64,000 nt of DNA, taken from positions 97,232,132-97,296,131 of the forward strand of contig CM060174.1 in assembly GCA_030549775.1 (NCBI GenBank), given 5' to 3'. Below the pieces are notes generated by a model. That model searched no databases and was not told where the DNA came from. It saw nothing but the letters and a program-made list of their open reading frames with translations. Each line of letters opens with the position of its first letter. Position 1 is the first letter of the stretch. Source of the DNA: Tamarix chinensis. Its lineage: Eukaryota; Streptophyta; Magnoliopsida; Caryophyllales; Tamaricaceae. The position numbers and the translations under genes are program-made. Shown piece by piece: positions 11,710 through 23,700 of this stretch.

Positions 11710-14700
11710 GTATTCTCTTCATGCTTCCTTCTGTCTGATCTATCATGCAAATATTAATTATCTAGCGTTTCAATTTCGGTGAACAGGATGTACTGGCGAC
11801 GATTGCAGCTAGGAAAAAATGGGATTTGGAGAAAATTAGGGCTACGAAGTTGGAAAAACCTAGGTTTGCTTATTCCAAGAGGTACGATTATCGAATTAGG
11901 ACAGGACAGAGTGATTTGATTGTGTGGTTATCTGAGAAGTTGGAGCCGTGGAAGGGATTTGATAGGGAGATCAGTGACTTTGAGGTGGCTGTGAATGAAG
12001 TTAGCTCGAAAGCTGTGCTACCGACTTTTGCGCTTGATGGGCCTCTTGAATTGCATGTCCGCGGTGATGATTGGCTTTCTCTGCTATTACCTGTGAGCTC
12101 TCTTAATTTCTCTTATCGTTCTGGCGTGTTTAATTTGCTGGAGCGATTTTTTTTTTTTGGTATATATGCATTGACCATCTTACGACTAAGCTGTATGAAC
12201 TGGAAATGAATACTAGTATTCGGAGGTTAAAATATGTATTGTAATGGCACATTATTGGAGGACCGTGGCCAGAATTTGCTTTGTTTTGAGCAAATTATAA
12301 GAATTTCTGAGATTCGAAATAATTGCACCGTGTGACACCAGTAAAAGTTTGAAGTACAGTTTTCTCTTCAAATCTCAACTCTCAAGGCTTGAACTTATTG
12401 ATTAGACTTTCTATTCAAAATTTTTAGTGGTTTACGATCGATTGGGCTCTTTTTCAGAAGATTTGTGAAAAATATGCATGATCAGGCTTGTAATAAGGTC
12501 TTAGTGAATTGTATCTCTGTACTATATGTTGGAGGTAGGGGAGCTTTGGTTGAAATATCAAATAAACGCTTCAGCTGGAGCCTGTTCCTGAAGCATCTTA
12601 GAGGCATCTCCTAAATAATAATTATGGAAACCAAAAGTATGGCATCATCATTGCCAATAGGGATAACTGGTGGATAAATATTACCTTTACTTATCTTGTG
12701 TCACTAAGTAGTATAGTTTCTGAGGTGAAGTAAATATGATTTAATGGGAGAAACCATTGTTGATAGTCCTTTTTTAACCCATTCTTGCAATAGTGACTTA
12801 TTGTATTCTATTTTCTCTTTGTCCCTTGTTTTTCCTTTCTCAAGAATAGAATTTCTATGCTATGTCCACTGGGATCAGCTTCCTGCGCTGACAGAAATCC
12901 AGACTCGTATGCTGATTTGTTCTATAACCCTGCACACCATTGTAATTGTCACCAAATGACATCTTTTTCTCAACATGTTATCTGCTTTACTTTTTATCTG
13001 ATGATGCTGGAGAGATTCAGAGCATGGAGGAAAGGAAATTGTGTTAAATTTGTGGTAAAAGTAGAGTGCAGATTGATGAAATTTTAAATCTCCTAAAGTG
13101 AATAATGTGACTGAGAATCTCGTAAGTGGAGTGATGTTGTAGAAAATATCTTTCGAGCATTGTTTTGAGTTCCCGTTTCTTCCAAAAACTGCATACTTCC
13201 AATTCCTTCCTGAAGAGGTACAATGACAAAATCTGCCTCTTTGATTTCTGGTGGAAAATGACCCCATTTGTAACAAGAAATGCTGGAATAAATAACTCCA
13301 GGAGAATAAGAGGAAGATATTACAGGGCCAAATAGTCTTTTGAGATGCATCCTGTGAGGATACTCTGATCCCTTGCTGCCTGTTCTCTACTTTTGATTAG
13401 TGCATCCTTTAGACTGGTTGACCCTAAGTATGGGCATGGGAGACATGATCTTCTTGAGACAGAGAAAAGAAGAAGGGAAGGGAAGGAGGGAAGAAGGATC
13501 CCAGATTTTGGCTTGTCGGTTGCTTGTTGGCCTAATTGGACCAAGTAGGTGGAGATGGATCAGGGAAAAGAAGAGGGAAGGGAAGGAAGGAAAGGTTAGA
13601 ATAAAAATAGAAAGGGGAAGGGGATGGGGATGGTTGGATGATAAGGCAAGCTAGTCCAGGCATTGCCTTGTAGCCATCAACTAACTTGATGTGATAGATA
13701 AGGAAGGACGAGAAGAAAAAGAAAAAGAAAAAGAAATGGGGTTGGGGGGTGAGGAGGGCTAGAAGCTAAGGATAAGGGACAAAGAAAGGGTGGAGGAAGA
13801 GAAGTTATTGGTTGGAAGGATCATACCTAGGATAGATGACCCAATTTGAGCTAATATTGATGGTTTTATGCCGAGTCAAAAGGTAATATCCGTGTCTCTG
13901 GTCTAGGATAGTTTACTGGTTTACAACCTTTTGATGTTATAAAATGGAATATCTGATAGGGTAGTCACTTCTTTGGATATTGATTTCATAGACTTCTCCA
14001 TGAAAATCAAATGTATTTTTTTTTAATGCATTGACTCTTTCATGATAGAGAATGAAGTATGTTATATGAATTAAATGTCATCAGAGAAATGAGAAAGTGG
14101 AATTTCCCCATAAAATAATAAATGTTTTTGAGTTATCCATGAAAATGTGATTGTTATCCAATATTGACAGTTATGGAAACTTAAGCAAATTTTTTACCAG
14201 AGTTTGTTTTTAAGGGCCTGTTCTTCTCACATCAGAACATATAATCAAATAACAACAACAACAACGACAACAATAATAACAATAATAATAGTAAGGAAAA
14301 TACTATTTATGGTAATAATAATAACTCATTGAAAGTTTCAATTTTGATCATTTTAGCAAAAGGTTATTTTATATGTTATGCGTATTACACATAATTACAC
14401 ATTAATATTAATCTACTCAACTAGTTTTATCTAATATTCAACAATATCACTTAATCAACTAGCTGTGCGAGGGCATCAAAAGATTTACATTGGTGAAAAG
14501 GAGCTATTCTACCAGCTGCATCTTGAATGACAGCCTTTAAAATCTGCTGCTGTGATTTTTGTCATTGTGGGAAAACCCGAGTATTCCTTTCCTACCATTC
14601 GTGGTACACCATGGCTGCAAAGAGGATCCTTCGAACTCTGAGTTTCTCTGATGTCCCGTGGCTGTCTCCTTTACTGTGAGATCCATCCAATTTTCCATTG

Positions 14701-17700
14701 TCAAGTCTGGATATAATGACCATGGCCTAACTTCCTCAGAATCACTTGGCTAATATCTCTAACAAACCCACTTTAAAAACCAGGTGGGTGAAAGTTTCCA
14801 CAGCAGAATTACAGAGCACACATTCAGTATTCACCTGAACTCCAAACTGGCTGAGAAGAGCTTTTGTAATTAAGTGTTCATGAGCAGCTATCCATTGTAT
14901 GAGTTGATGTCTTGGTATGGCCAGATCCTGCCAAATTGTCTTGCACCAGTGATGGCTCTCCCTAAACATGGAAAGCTTCATGCATTTTCCAATGCTATAT
15001 CGATTATGACTAGTTATCATAGTTTGCGAGCCTTGAAACAGGCCTGCTAGTGTGGTTCTAAGTCCCAAAATCTGCCTCATTGCCTATGAATGTCTTGTTG
15101 TTATCTTAGTGGTTCATACTGTGCTGTGTTTGAGGTAGAGCTTGTGTGACCATTTGACCCGTAATGTGTCCTTCTTGGCTAATTGCCAGAGGGGTCTGCC
15201 TACTGCTGCTTTATTCCATACTTAAAAATCAAATAGATTTAGATCTCCTTCCTTGTAGGGTGTGCAAATGGTTTTCCAAGCAGTGAGTGATCTCCTTTTG
15301 GTGTGAGCTGTCCCTGACCAGAGAACAAAACTACTTATGAAAATGGATAAACATAAAATCTTATTGTCCGTCTCATGCTAGATATAAGGCTGAGTATCCA
15401 AAAACTTAAATAAAACCAAGTGCACAAACAATTGTCATAAAGATAGAAATGCTTAAGGTTTACAAACCTAGATTACTCAAGCCCAAAAAAAGTGAAATAT
15501 AGAGGGGAGAGAAAGTTCAATAACAATATTAATATTAGGCGACAATAGAAAACATCTGTCACCAAGGGCCATGAAAAAGATACAAGGATAAGTATCCAAA
15601 ACTTAAATAAAACCAAGTTCTCAAAACAATTGTCATAAAGATAGAAACACTTAAGGATTACAAGCTTAGATTACTCAAGCCCTACAAAAGTGAAATACAG
15701 AGGGGAGAGAAAGTTCAACAACAATATTAATATTAGGTGACAATAGAAAGCATCTCTGTCACCAAGGATGGGTAAAAAAGAAATACCATAGGAATGTCTA
15801 CGCTTAGATAACCACAAAGGAGGGGAGACCACTCATGGGTTGTCTTCAAGAACTTGCACTACAAACGTGGACTACTCAAACCCAACAAAAGTGAAATATT
15901 GAGGGGAGAGAAAGTTCAACAACAATATTAATATGAGGTGACAATAGAAAACATCTTGGGCGCCAGGGACCACTCATATCATGTAGAAAACATCAAAAGA
16001 GAAACTCCGCCAGAATGCTTATGCTAAGATAACCCCCAAGGAAGGGAGACCACTCAGGGGTTGTCTTCGAGAATTTGTACATGACCTTTGAGTAGGGGAT
16101 TGTGACAATAATTCCATCAATATGAATGCTTATTGAGCAAACCAATCTACCTTTATCATGTAGATCATGGCACATACAAGTCACGCATATCATGCTCATG
16201 CTTAAACATACCCAAAACTTACATTGTGACATGCACTTCATATTCACAAAAGGTCATATGAGCAGGGATCACAACAACAATATCATCGGTACTAATGTGT
16301 ATTGAGCAAACTAATCTACCCACATGTCACTCATCATGCTTATGCCTAAACATACCCAAAACTTACATCATGACGCGCTTCATATTTACATAAGGTCATG
16401 CTATACATACGTACTTGGATCTATTATTGGAAACCTATTTAATCACATGCAAGAAGTCATGGATAATTTATACAATTGACATCATGCTTGAATTCCACGT
16501 GTTATGAAGCAAGAATGATGGATTGCTTCTACCCTTTGTAGACCGTGCATATGTTATGGCTTATATACCATAATCATGCCATGTCTCATGCATGTGCATT
16601 TCACATGACACACACACACACAAACACAATTGGGCATGCGATACTTAACCACATGACACTTGTAATACAATTTACATCATTTAGGATTATGTATTACTCG
16701 TAGTCATAGATCATGCTTTAGCTCATAATTACATGTGAGGGTAAGATATTTCTGTGGTTATGGAATACCTGAGGTAAGAACATACATGGGCCTTATGTTC
16801 ATGGATACATGTGACATCATACTTAATTTCACACATGCTACATTGTAATGAAATCATGGATCACAACAATATTTCACACATTACAATATTAAACATTTAA
16901 GAAGAATTCAGAGTCCATCTAAGGTATCTCTATAATCCAATTTGTTTATTATCATTTTATGATCGAGTGAGCACTTTATGCCTTCATTATGAAACTCAGT
17001 CATGACACCATAATAAAATTGCTAAGAAGATAGTAATAGTAATAATAATTGGTGGATGTGAAACACCCCTTACTCCTCATGGTCATGATCCAAGGTAGGA
17101 ACATCCCATTGCATCATTGTGTAGCCTAGCCCTTAAGTGTTGACATACCCTAAGTTAACCAGTGGTATAAGTAGAGTAGGAGAGATATCGGAACTCATTG
17201 TTCTCTTGCCACCTTTAGTTAGCTATTCCAAAAGTTGGGGAATCATAAGCTAGGACGATTTCTCTAAGTGGTTAGTGTCTTATTAGAAGATCACTTAACA
17301 CATGAAGGTCAACAACTCAATCATTATTGCATTGTATTTAATGGTGAACACTACTCATGAATCTACCAAGACCATTTCCAATTCATTATTACTCCATTCA
17401 TTCCATTAATACAAATAGAATTCACAAGTTAGACATTTAATCAAGATTCCAACACTTAGCCATATTCTTTGCCGCTATTAGGTTAATATTAAATTAATTC
17501 TAAGGCCAAGGTCCAATTTCAAGTTGAGGTTAACTAAAGGTGAACACGTTTCTATGTTTTCATCCATTTATTTAATTAGATTTACATCTGTGCGATGCAC
17601 AGGGTATTTGGGGTATCAATAATCATAGTTAGATTTAACATTTGATAAAGAACCATTTAGGAAAAACAAATATTATATAATTAGTTAATAAGGATATATA

Positions 17701-20700
17701 AATTGTAAACAAATTGAAATAAAATATGGATATGTGAGGAGTAACTCTTCAAAGACATTACATAAACTTATCTTTTCAATGACTTCTTTAAATACAACAT
17801 TCGTCGTTGAATTACTTTCAACAATATCAGAATTTTCAAACCTTTGCAGTGCACGGGCATTGATCAAACTAAGGATAAATATGTAGAGATTTGGACATCA
17901 AAAGGTGAAAGATAATTTAGGAAAATACTTTGCATAGAATGTAAGAAATTTATATGACGATAAATGAAAACAATTATGTTACAATTCAAAAATATCAAAC
18001 AATTATCACATGTTATTAAATGCTTTGTTATAAACAACATTTACCATAAAGTAACTTGAATTGCCTTCATCATCACATAGTAATATTTTCATTTTCAATC
18101 CATTACGACACAACCCTTGATAGAGTAATATATAATTAACCATGATTGAAGGCATGTTTCTTCAACAAAAGTCCAACATTAGAAAATGATTGATCTTAGC
18201 TTTTATTTATTGCCATTACATAATATACCATATGCAAAAATTGTTTTTGATTAAATTAAGTGGCAATTTTGAATTAAATGGAGTCAACGACATTCTTGGA
18301 ATCAAAACCTTATGACCCACATTGAAGCCTAAAAGAATCTCTGCCTCAACACATGATTACCAAGTCTAGTTATAATTAATCTTGTGCCATTACATAATCC
18401 CACTAAATGATCTATATTCTACAATAACATAACAGGAATACCAACCTGTTAAACTGAACCAAATACCAACCTGTTAAACTGAACCAAATACCAACCTTTT
18501 CACATATAACTGTATTTCTTAAAATGAGTGAATCTCATGAACAAAAAACTTAGATTAGGTGGGTAAAGTTGATCATAATAACTTATGAATATTTTAGCAA
18601 ATAGATATTTTAAGGGAATAGCAGCATTACTAGATGGTGTGGCCTGATTATGTTTCCGCTTGCCATAAATTATTGTAGATTTCATTAGCTACCTCATGCT
18701 TTGTGCTGGAAAAGAACCAGCTCCTAAATTGAAGAAAATTAGATTGCTATTAGAACTGCAGAATATGTAGATATGGTAATTTTTGAAAATGATGACTTAT
18801 AATATCACTTACTATATCTATCAGCTTTACTCTATTTGTCCTCAGCAGATGCAATTAGGTGGGTAAAGTTTTGTTTCAATTTTCACAGGGAAGAAAAACT
18901 CGTTTTATCTACTATGTAACTTATCCTTATATAAAGCAGGCATCCCATTTCTATCTAGGAACATGGTGATCTTGCATGGTAATTTACTATGTTTATGATT
19001 ATAAGTACTCTTCCAATCTAAGTATAACTATATCCTTCTAGAACCTTGTATAATAGTGAACTGAATGTTGTTGTTGTTGTTATTATTATTATTATATGTG
19101 AAGTGATCGACAAGTTATCTCAATCATAAATTAGCAATCAGAAAATAAATATCTAAAAAACTAAAATTAACAAATCAATTACTCACTTTAAGAACCCATA
19201 CAGGTTTAGTTTTTACAAATATATATCTGAGCGATAATATTTATTTTTCATTTATTATTTATAACAAATATCATTAAGAATACCACCGAAATAAAAATAT
19301 GATGCGAATATAAACTACACTATGTTATGTTATTTTTGTTTGTAACTTTGTCATATGTTATTATCTTCATATATCTATGAATTATAACATCTTATCATAT
19401 GTGCTATTAAACTTGACTACCATTTAGCACTAAAAATAGAATTGAACAAATGTAATTTAATAATCAATTAATATCTCCCTTTATAATTTTGCAATTTGTA
19501 CTATATAGTATATCTTTTTATGTACCCTGTTTTCTCCAATCATATATAACTTAAGTTTATCATAACTATCAACGAGACACAAATGAAACTTTTTCATGGC
19601 AACTCTATATTTACTTACAAATTAGATTGCTCCAGTATTTTTTTAACTAATACTTCAATAAAGAGTCCACTATTTTATATTTTCTTATTATTATAGTAAC
19701 TATTTTATAGAAAAATCCTATTGTAACATGCTCTTAAAAAAATATTAAGATGAACCACAATTGTAAAAGTTAACTTTTAGCTTTTATATACATAGATTTA
19801 TAACTCATATATATTAGAATTAATTACAAACTACATGCCTCACACTAATTAAAGGAAAGTAGTAAAATTACAAAATAATAAGATGAATTATTATAAAAGT
19901 TGAATTTGACTCGTAATTTAAAAAAATTAACCAACATATTAGATATCAGTACAAAATCATATCCCTCACCACAACTGGGGCAAAAAATAATGAGAAAATT
20001 AAATGATGTAACAATTTTTTGGTGTCATAACTAAATTCCAGTTCATCTTTTGTCAGCATTTCAAAACAACTTCATCTGATCTGCTTCAAATTAATCTGCC
20101 TATTACATTAACAGAGGAAATACATTTTCTGTTATCAAATTTAATATATGTAAGTATAGTGCAATAATTTCTGAAGACGCACGCAAATTAAATCAAAGGG
20201 ATACCTCACGAATCGAGATATACACACTTAGGTCTATATATGTTATATCCAATAAATACCTGCAAAAAAAAATGTTAACATAAACATAAACAAATAATAA
20301 GTTTAAAAGCTAATATTGAACAAATATGCAAGAGAGGGTAAAGCTGTCATCATCAAAAGTAGAAAACATTATCCTACATATAGTGAAGTGAAATGCAGGA
20401 ATATTGTACACAGCCAAAACACATCATTTTGAACTCAGTAGTAATTGATCATTTATTATTTTCCCCCATGAATCACACAAAAGAACAAATTCCATCATAC
20501 CATTCAAGTGGCTCCAATTTTAACTGATAAGAGCAGAAATTTGACTTGATTTTTATTCATTTCTACTATTTTCAATAGATAGGATAGCCAATAAGGAAAT
20601 CCATAAAAGTATAGAGCCACACATTGTCACATACTCCAACCTCCATTGTCTTTACTAACTTGTATTTTTATAAGCATCCCCAAAATATTACTTGCTTCAT

Positions 20701-23700
20701 CAGGTAACAAAGTTGTTACAATAAATTAAAGGAATGTCTAATGTATTTCAGCTATCAACTCCAACAATCAGCGACCAACCCAAATCCAAATAAAACACAA
20801 TTAATTAAAACCAAATTATAATAGGCACCAACGCCTCAAAAACAATCAGCATCTGGGTTTTGTTTATTGATCTCGATCAATTGATCTTTGCACCATACAC
20901 CAAAAGCTGTTGTCATCCTTTTGATTTCAAGGCCATTTCATTCCATACAAACATTAGATTATCACATTCCCAAATCATGATTAAAATCATCAGAAACACC
21001 CTCAAAATTATGCACATCAGATTACTCAAACCACACCAGCTTTTTTGAGCATAAACATTCCTTTTCAACCGGAAATTGCAATGGAATTTACCTTGGGCAT
21101 CTTCTCCTCCACTTTCAGCACCATAACAGTGAGCACCCCATTTTCCGTAAAACAATTCATATCTATAGCATGGGGATACTTCATGATTTGATTTTCACTA
21201 AATTGAAAAAAGACAAATAATTACCTAATCAACACCAATTAGAGCCAGCATTGCCCATTCTATGTTCATCAAATGTCCCTTTTCCTTCAAGATTTTTGTA
21301 AACCTGATAAATGAAATGACAAACAAACCCACAATGTGTAACACCAAATCTTGCAGCTTTTCTTATTATCCATGATTATTGTTTAGCAATACACTTGATG
21401 AAAGAAGGTATTGACTTTGGAAGTATAGATTGTCCTCTATGGGCACTCTTCTCTTTATGTCTCTTAGGGATAGGGAAAACTGAATATGATATATTAATAG
21501 CTAATAATCATAAAGATATAAGAATATAAACTTAAATCTTCAAATTACTTGTCTTGCTCTTGATTCCTCCATCAACGATTCTTCAACTCACTCCCTGATT
21601 CTGACTCTTTTTTCCCCTCCTTGTTAGATTAGCTTTTCTGAGTTGGAAATGAATTAGGTCATGGGTATCGTACTTGCAAGGTCGTATTGTAAAACCAATT
21701 ACCTATAAAATTGACTAAAAATCAAACAATAGATGAAGAAATTGAGCTTCATACTTGCTATAGCCACAATTTTATTTTTTCTGTTGGTCAAGTTGTGTTC
21801 TTGTCGTCGTTTGAGCTTCGTTTCAATGGTCGTTTGAGTTGTGAAATTGAAGCTTTGGCTGCTCATGTTCTCCAACTGTTCATCATTCCTTCAATCTCTG
21901 GCTCTCATTGTTCATTTCAGTCGGTGGTGGTTGTCGTCGCTCCTTTTGTTCATGTTCCTTCAATCTCATAGTTGTTGAGCAGTATTGTAGACATGGGTCA
22001 AGATGTTGGAGAAGCATTGATTTCTCTCTCCTATTTAGTATCCATGAGAAGCTTTTGTTATTCCTTTTGTAGCAAGCTATATCTTTTACTCTCTCTCTTG
22101 CATCTTGTCAAGAAAACTGTAGCTGCGGGACTCCATTTTATTACGTATAAAATAAAATCTCATGCTTTCTCTCATTTGCTGGTATCGAGATGTTAAGTGA
22201 AAAAGATAGCTTTAGGCAGGAATTAGATGTTTATATTAAGCTTTTAAATATAGTAAGGTATCCATGTTCAGGTGAACGCCTAGGTCTAGGGTTAATGCAA
22301 GGTTAAACCATCAAGACTCGAGTGAATCACAACATATCATGAAAGGTTAACATATGCCACATGATGCAATTAGAGACAGAAGCCACAAAATTTCTCTTTC
22401 AACCATGCTCTTAGTTTAGGTATTCAAGTTAAAGGAGGGAAGTCAAATTTAATCAAATATATGGTCAACTCTAGGGGTAAAACCTCTAAAATATGCTAAA
22501 CAATCCCAAGGGACTAGTAGACCAGTTCAAGCCAGCAGATTGGTTTAGGGTCCACAACAATAACATAACATTCAAGCCAACACAACTAGTCGTCTGGTTT
22601 TGGACTAATCAATCGAGTGGTATGACCGTCCTATCCCACCTAGTTGATTGGTGGCATGCGGGAGCAATAATATAGAGAAAGTTTAAGCAATCGGCCGATT
22701 GGTGGGTCAGGTTGATTGGTATAACTAGTAGATTGGTTTTAACCCATACCAGTTGACCGGCTTACTCTAAACAGTAGCAACAATCTGTTCGAGGCTACGA
22801 CATGTTTTTCTAACTCAAACCAAACATCAACTATAGAACATACATGATTCTCAACATATAAAAATCATGAATTAACATGCTATATATTTAAATCATGCGT
22901 AGGATCCCATTTATATAGATCAAAATCATGTTCATACTTATCAAAAAGCATGAAAGGAACTAAAGAGCCTGATAACATGCTTTCTCATGCTATAACTTCA
23001 TGTAAAATAGAGTATGTATCATGTTCCTTATGCTAACATTTACTGGAATTCTCAACATTAACAACATTCACAAATCTAACCAACGCTTACAGCTAAACCT
23101 CATGCATATGCACACAAAACCCTATTTCATGCTTTTCTATTCATTCTTTCCTTTATCAAGCCATAATATGCTAAAAATTATATTCACATCCTTAAAGGCT
23201 CATGCTTTCACAGAAAGGCTTATGTAGAAATTAATCACACACTCCACTTTCCACACAATAGGGAAGATAACAGTTCGCCTCAAGCAAAAATTCATCAAAA
23301 ACTACAAAAGGGGAGATAAAAAAGCCTTCCTCAAGCTTGAAAATTCACACCCTAGAGATTATCATAAAATTGAAACAATATTTAAAAGGTTAGAGAAAGT
23401 TCATAGAAAATAGTGAGGAGCAAACTTTCTTCCAAAAACTTAAATTTCCAAAGAAATGGTAAAGCTCAACCTCCTTCTGTGTAAGAAACACGAGAATTTG
23501 ATAGAGGATTAGAGGAAGGCGAAAAAGAGCAGAAGCGGGAAGCAAAAGAAGCGGAAGGCTTGGTGGAGAGGATAGGAAAAGATGGAGTTGGAGGGAAAAT
23601 GTTATGGCCTTCTCAATGCATAGGGTTTTTGAGTAGGAATAGGAAATGAGGAAAAATCAATTTGAGTTTGAAAACCCATGAATTTTTCTATCCCCAAACA

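Larger units (their letters stand above)
15340..17575 (-). mobile_element. LTR-like segment, distal part of the split AACCAGTT-family LTR
   Basis: The reverse complement of 17340-17100 resembles 5620-5830 of the plus-strand LTR copy (AAGACACTAACCACTTAGAG against AACACTAATCACTTAAAGAG, then a GGTATGTCAACAC-type block). With 22250-24518 it would form one LTR of about 4.5 kb, split by the Helitron. The lower boundary is unclear; a possible degenerate LTR end (TGAAACACCCC) also lies at 17056. Confidence 0.4.
17576..22190 (-). mobile_element. Helitron remnant inserted in an LTR within intron 2
   Basis: The 3' end is well supported on the minus strand. It has a CTGTGC-ATC-GCACAG hairpin (17588-17602), then 8 bases, then CTAA (rc of 17576-17579), matching the Helitron CTRR rule. 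The flanking minus-strand base is T, as expected for A/T insertion. A Helitron helicase C-terminus is readable 170-870 bases inside this end. The body carries a small heat-shock-protein 3' end (21065-21145). The 5' boundary is only estimated: the LTR alignment resumes by about 22300, and a TC-start candidate lies at 22191. Confidence 0.65.

Noticed and set aside
21711..22196. Two consecutive plus-strand ORFs on the Helitron's 5' side
   Set aside because: No family recognised and no splice or start context. At most a captured fragment, so described only as Helitron interior.
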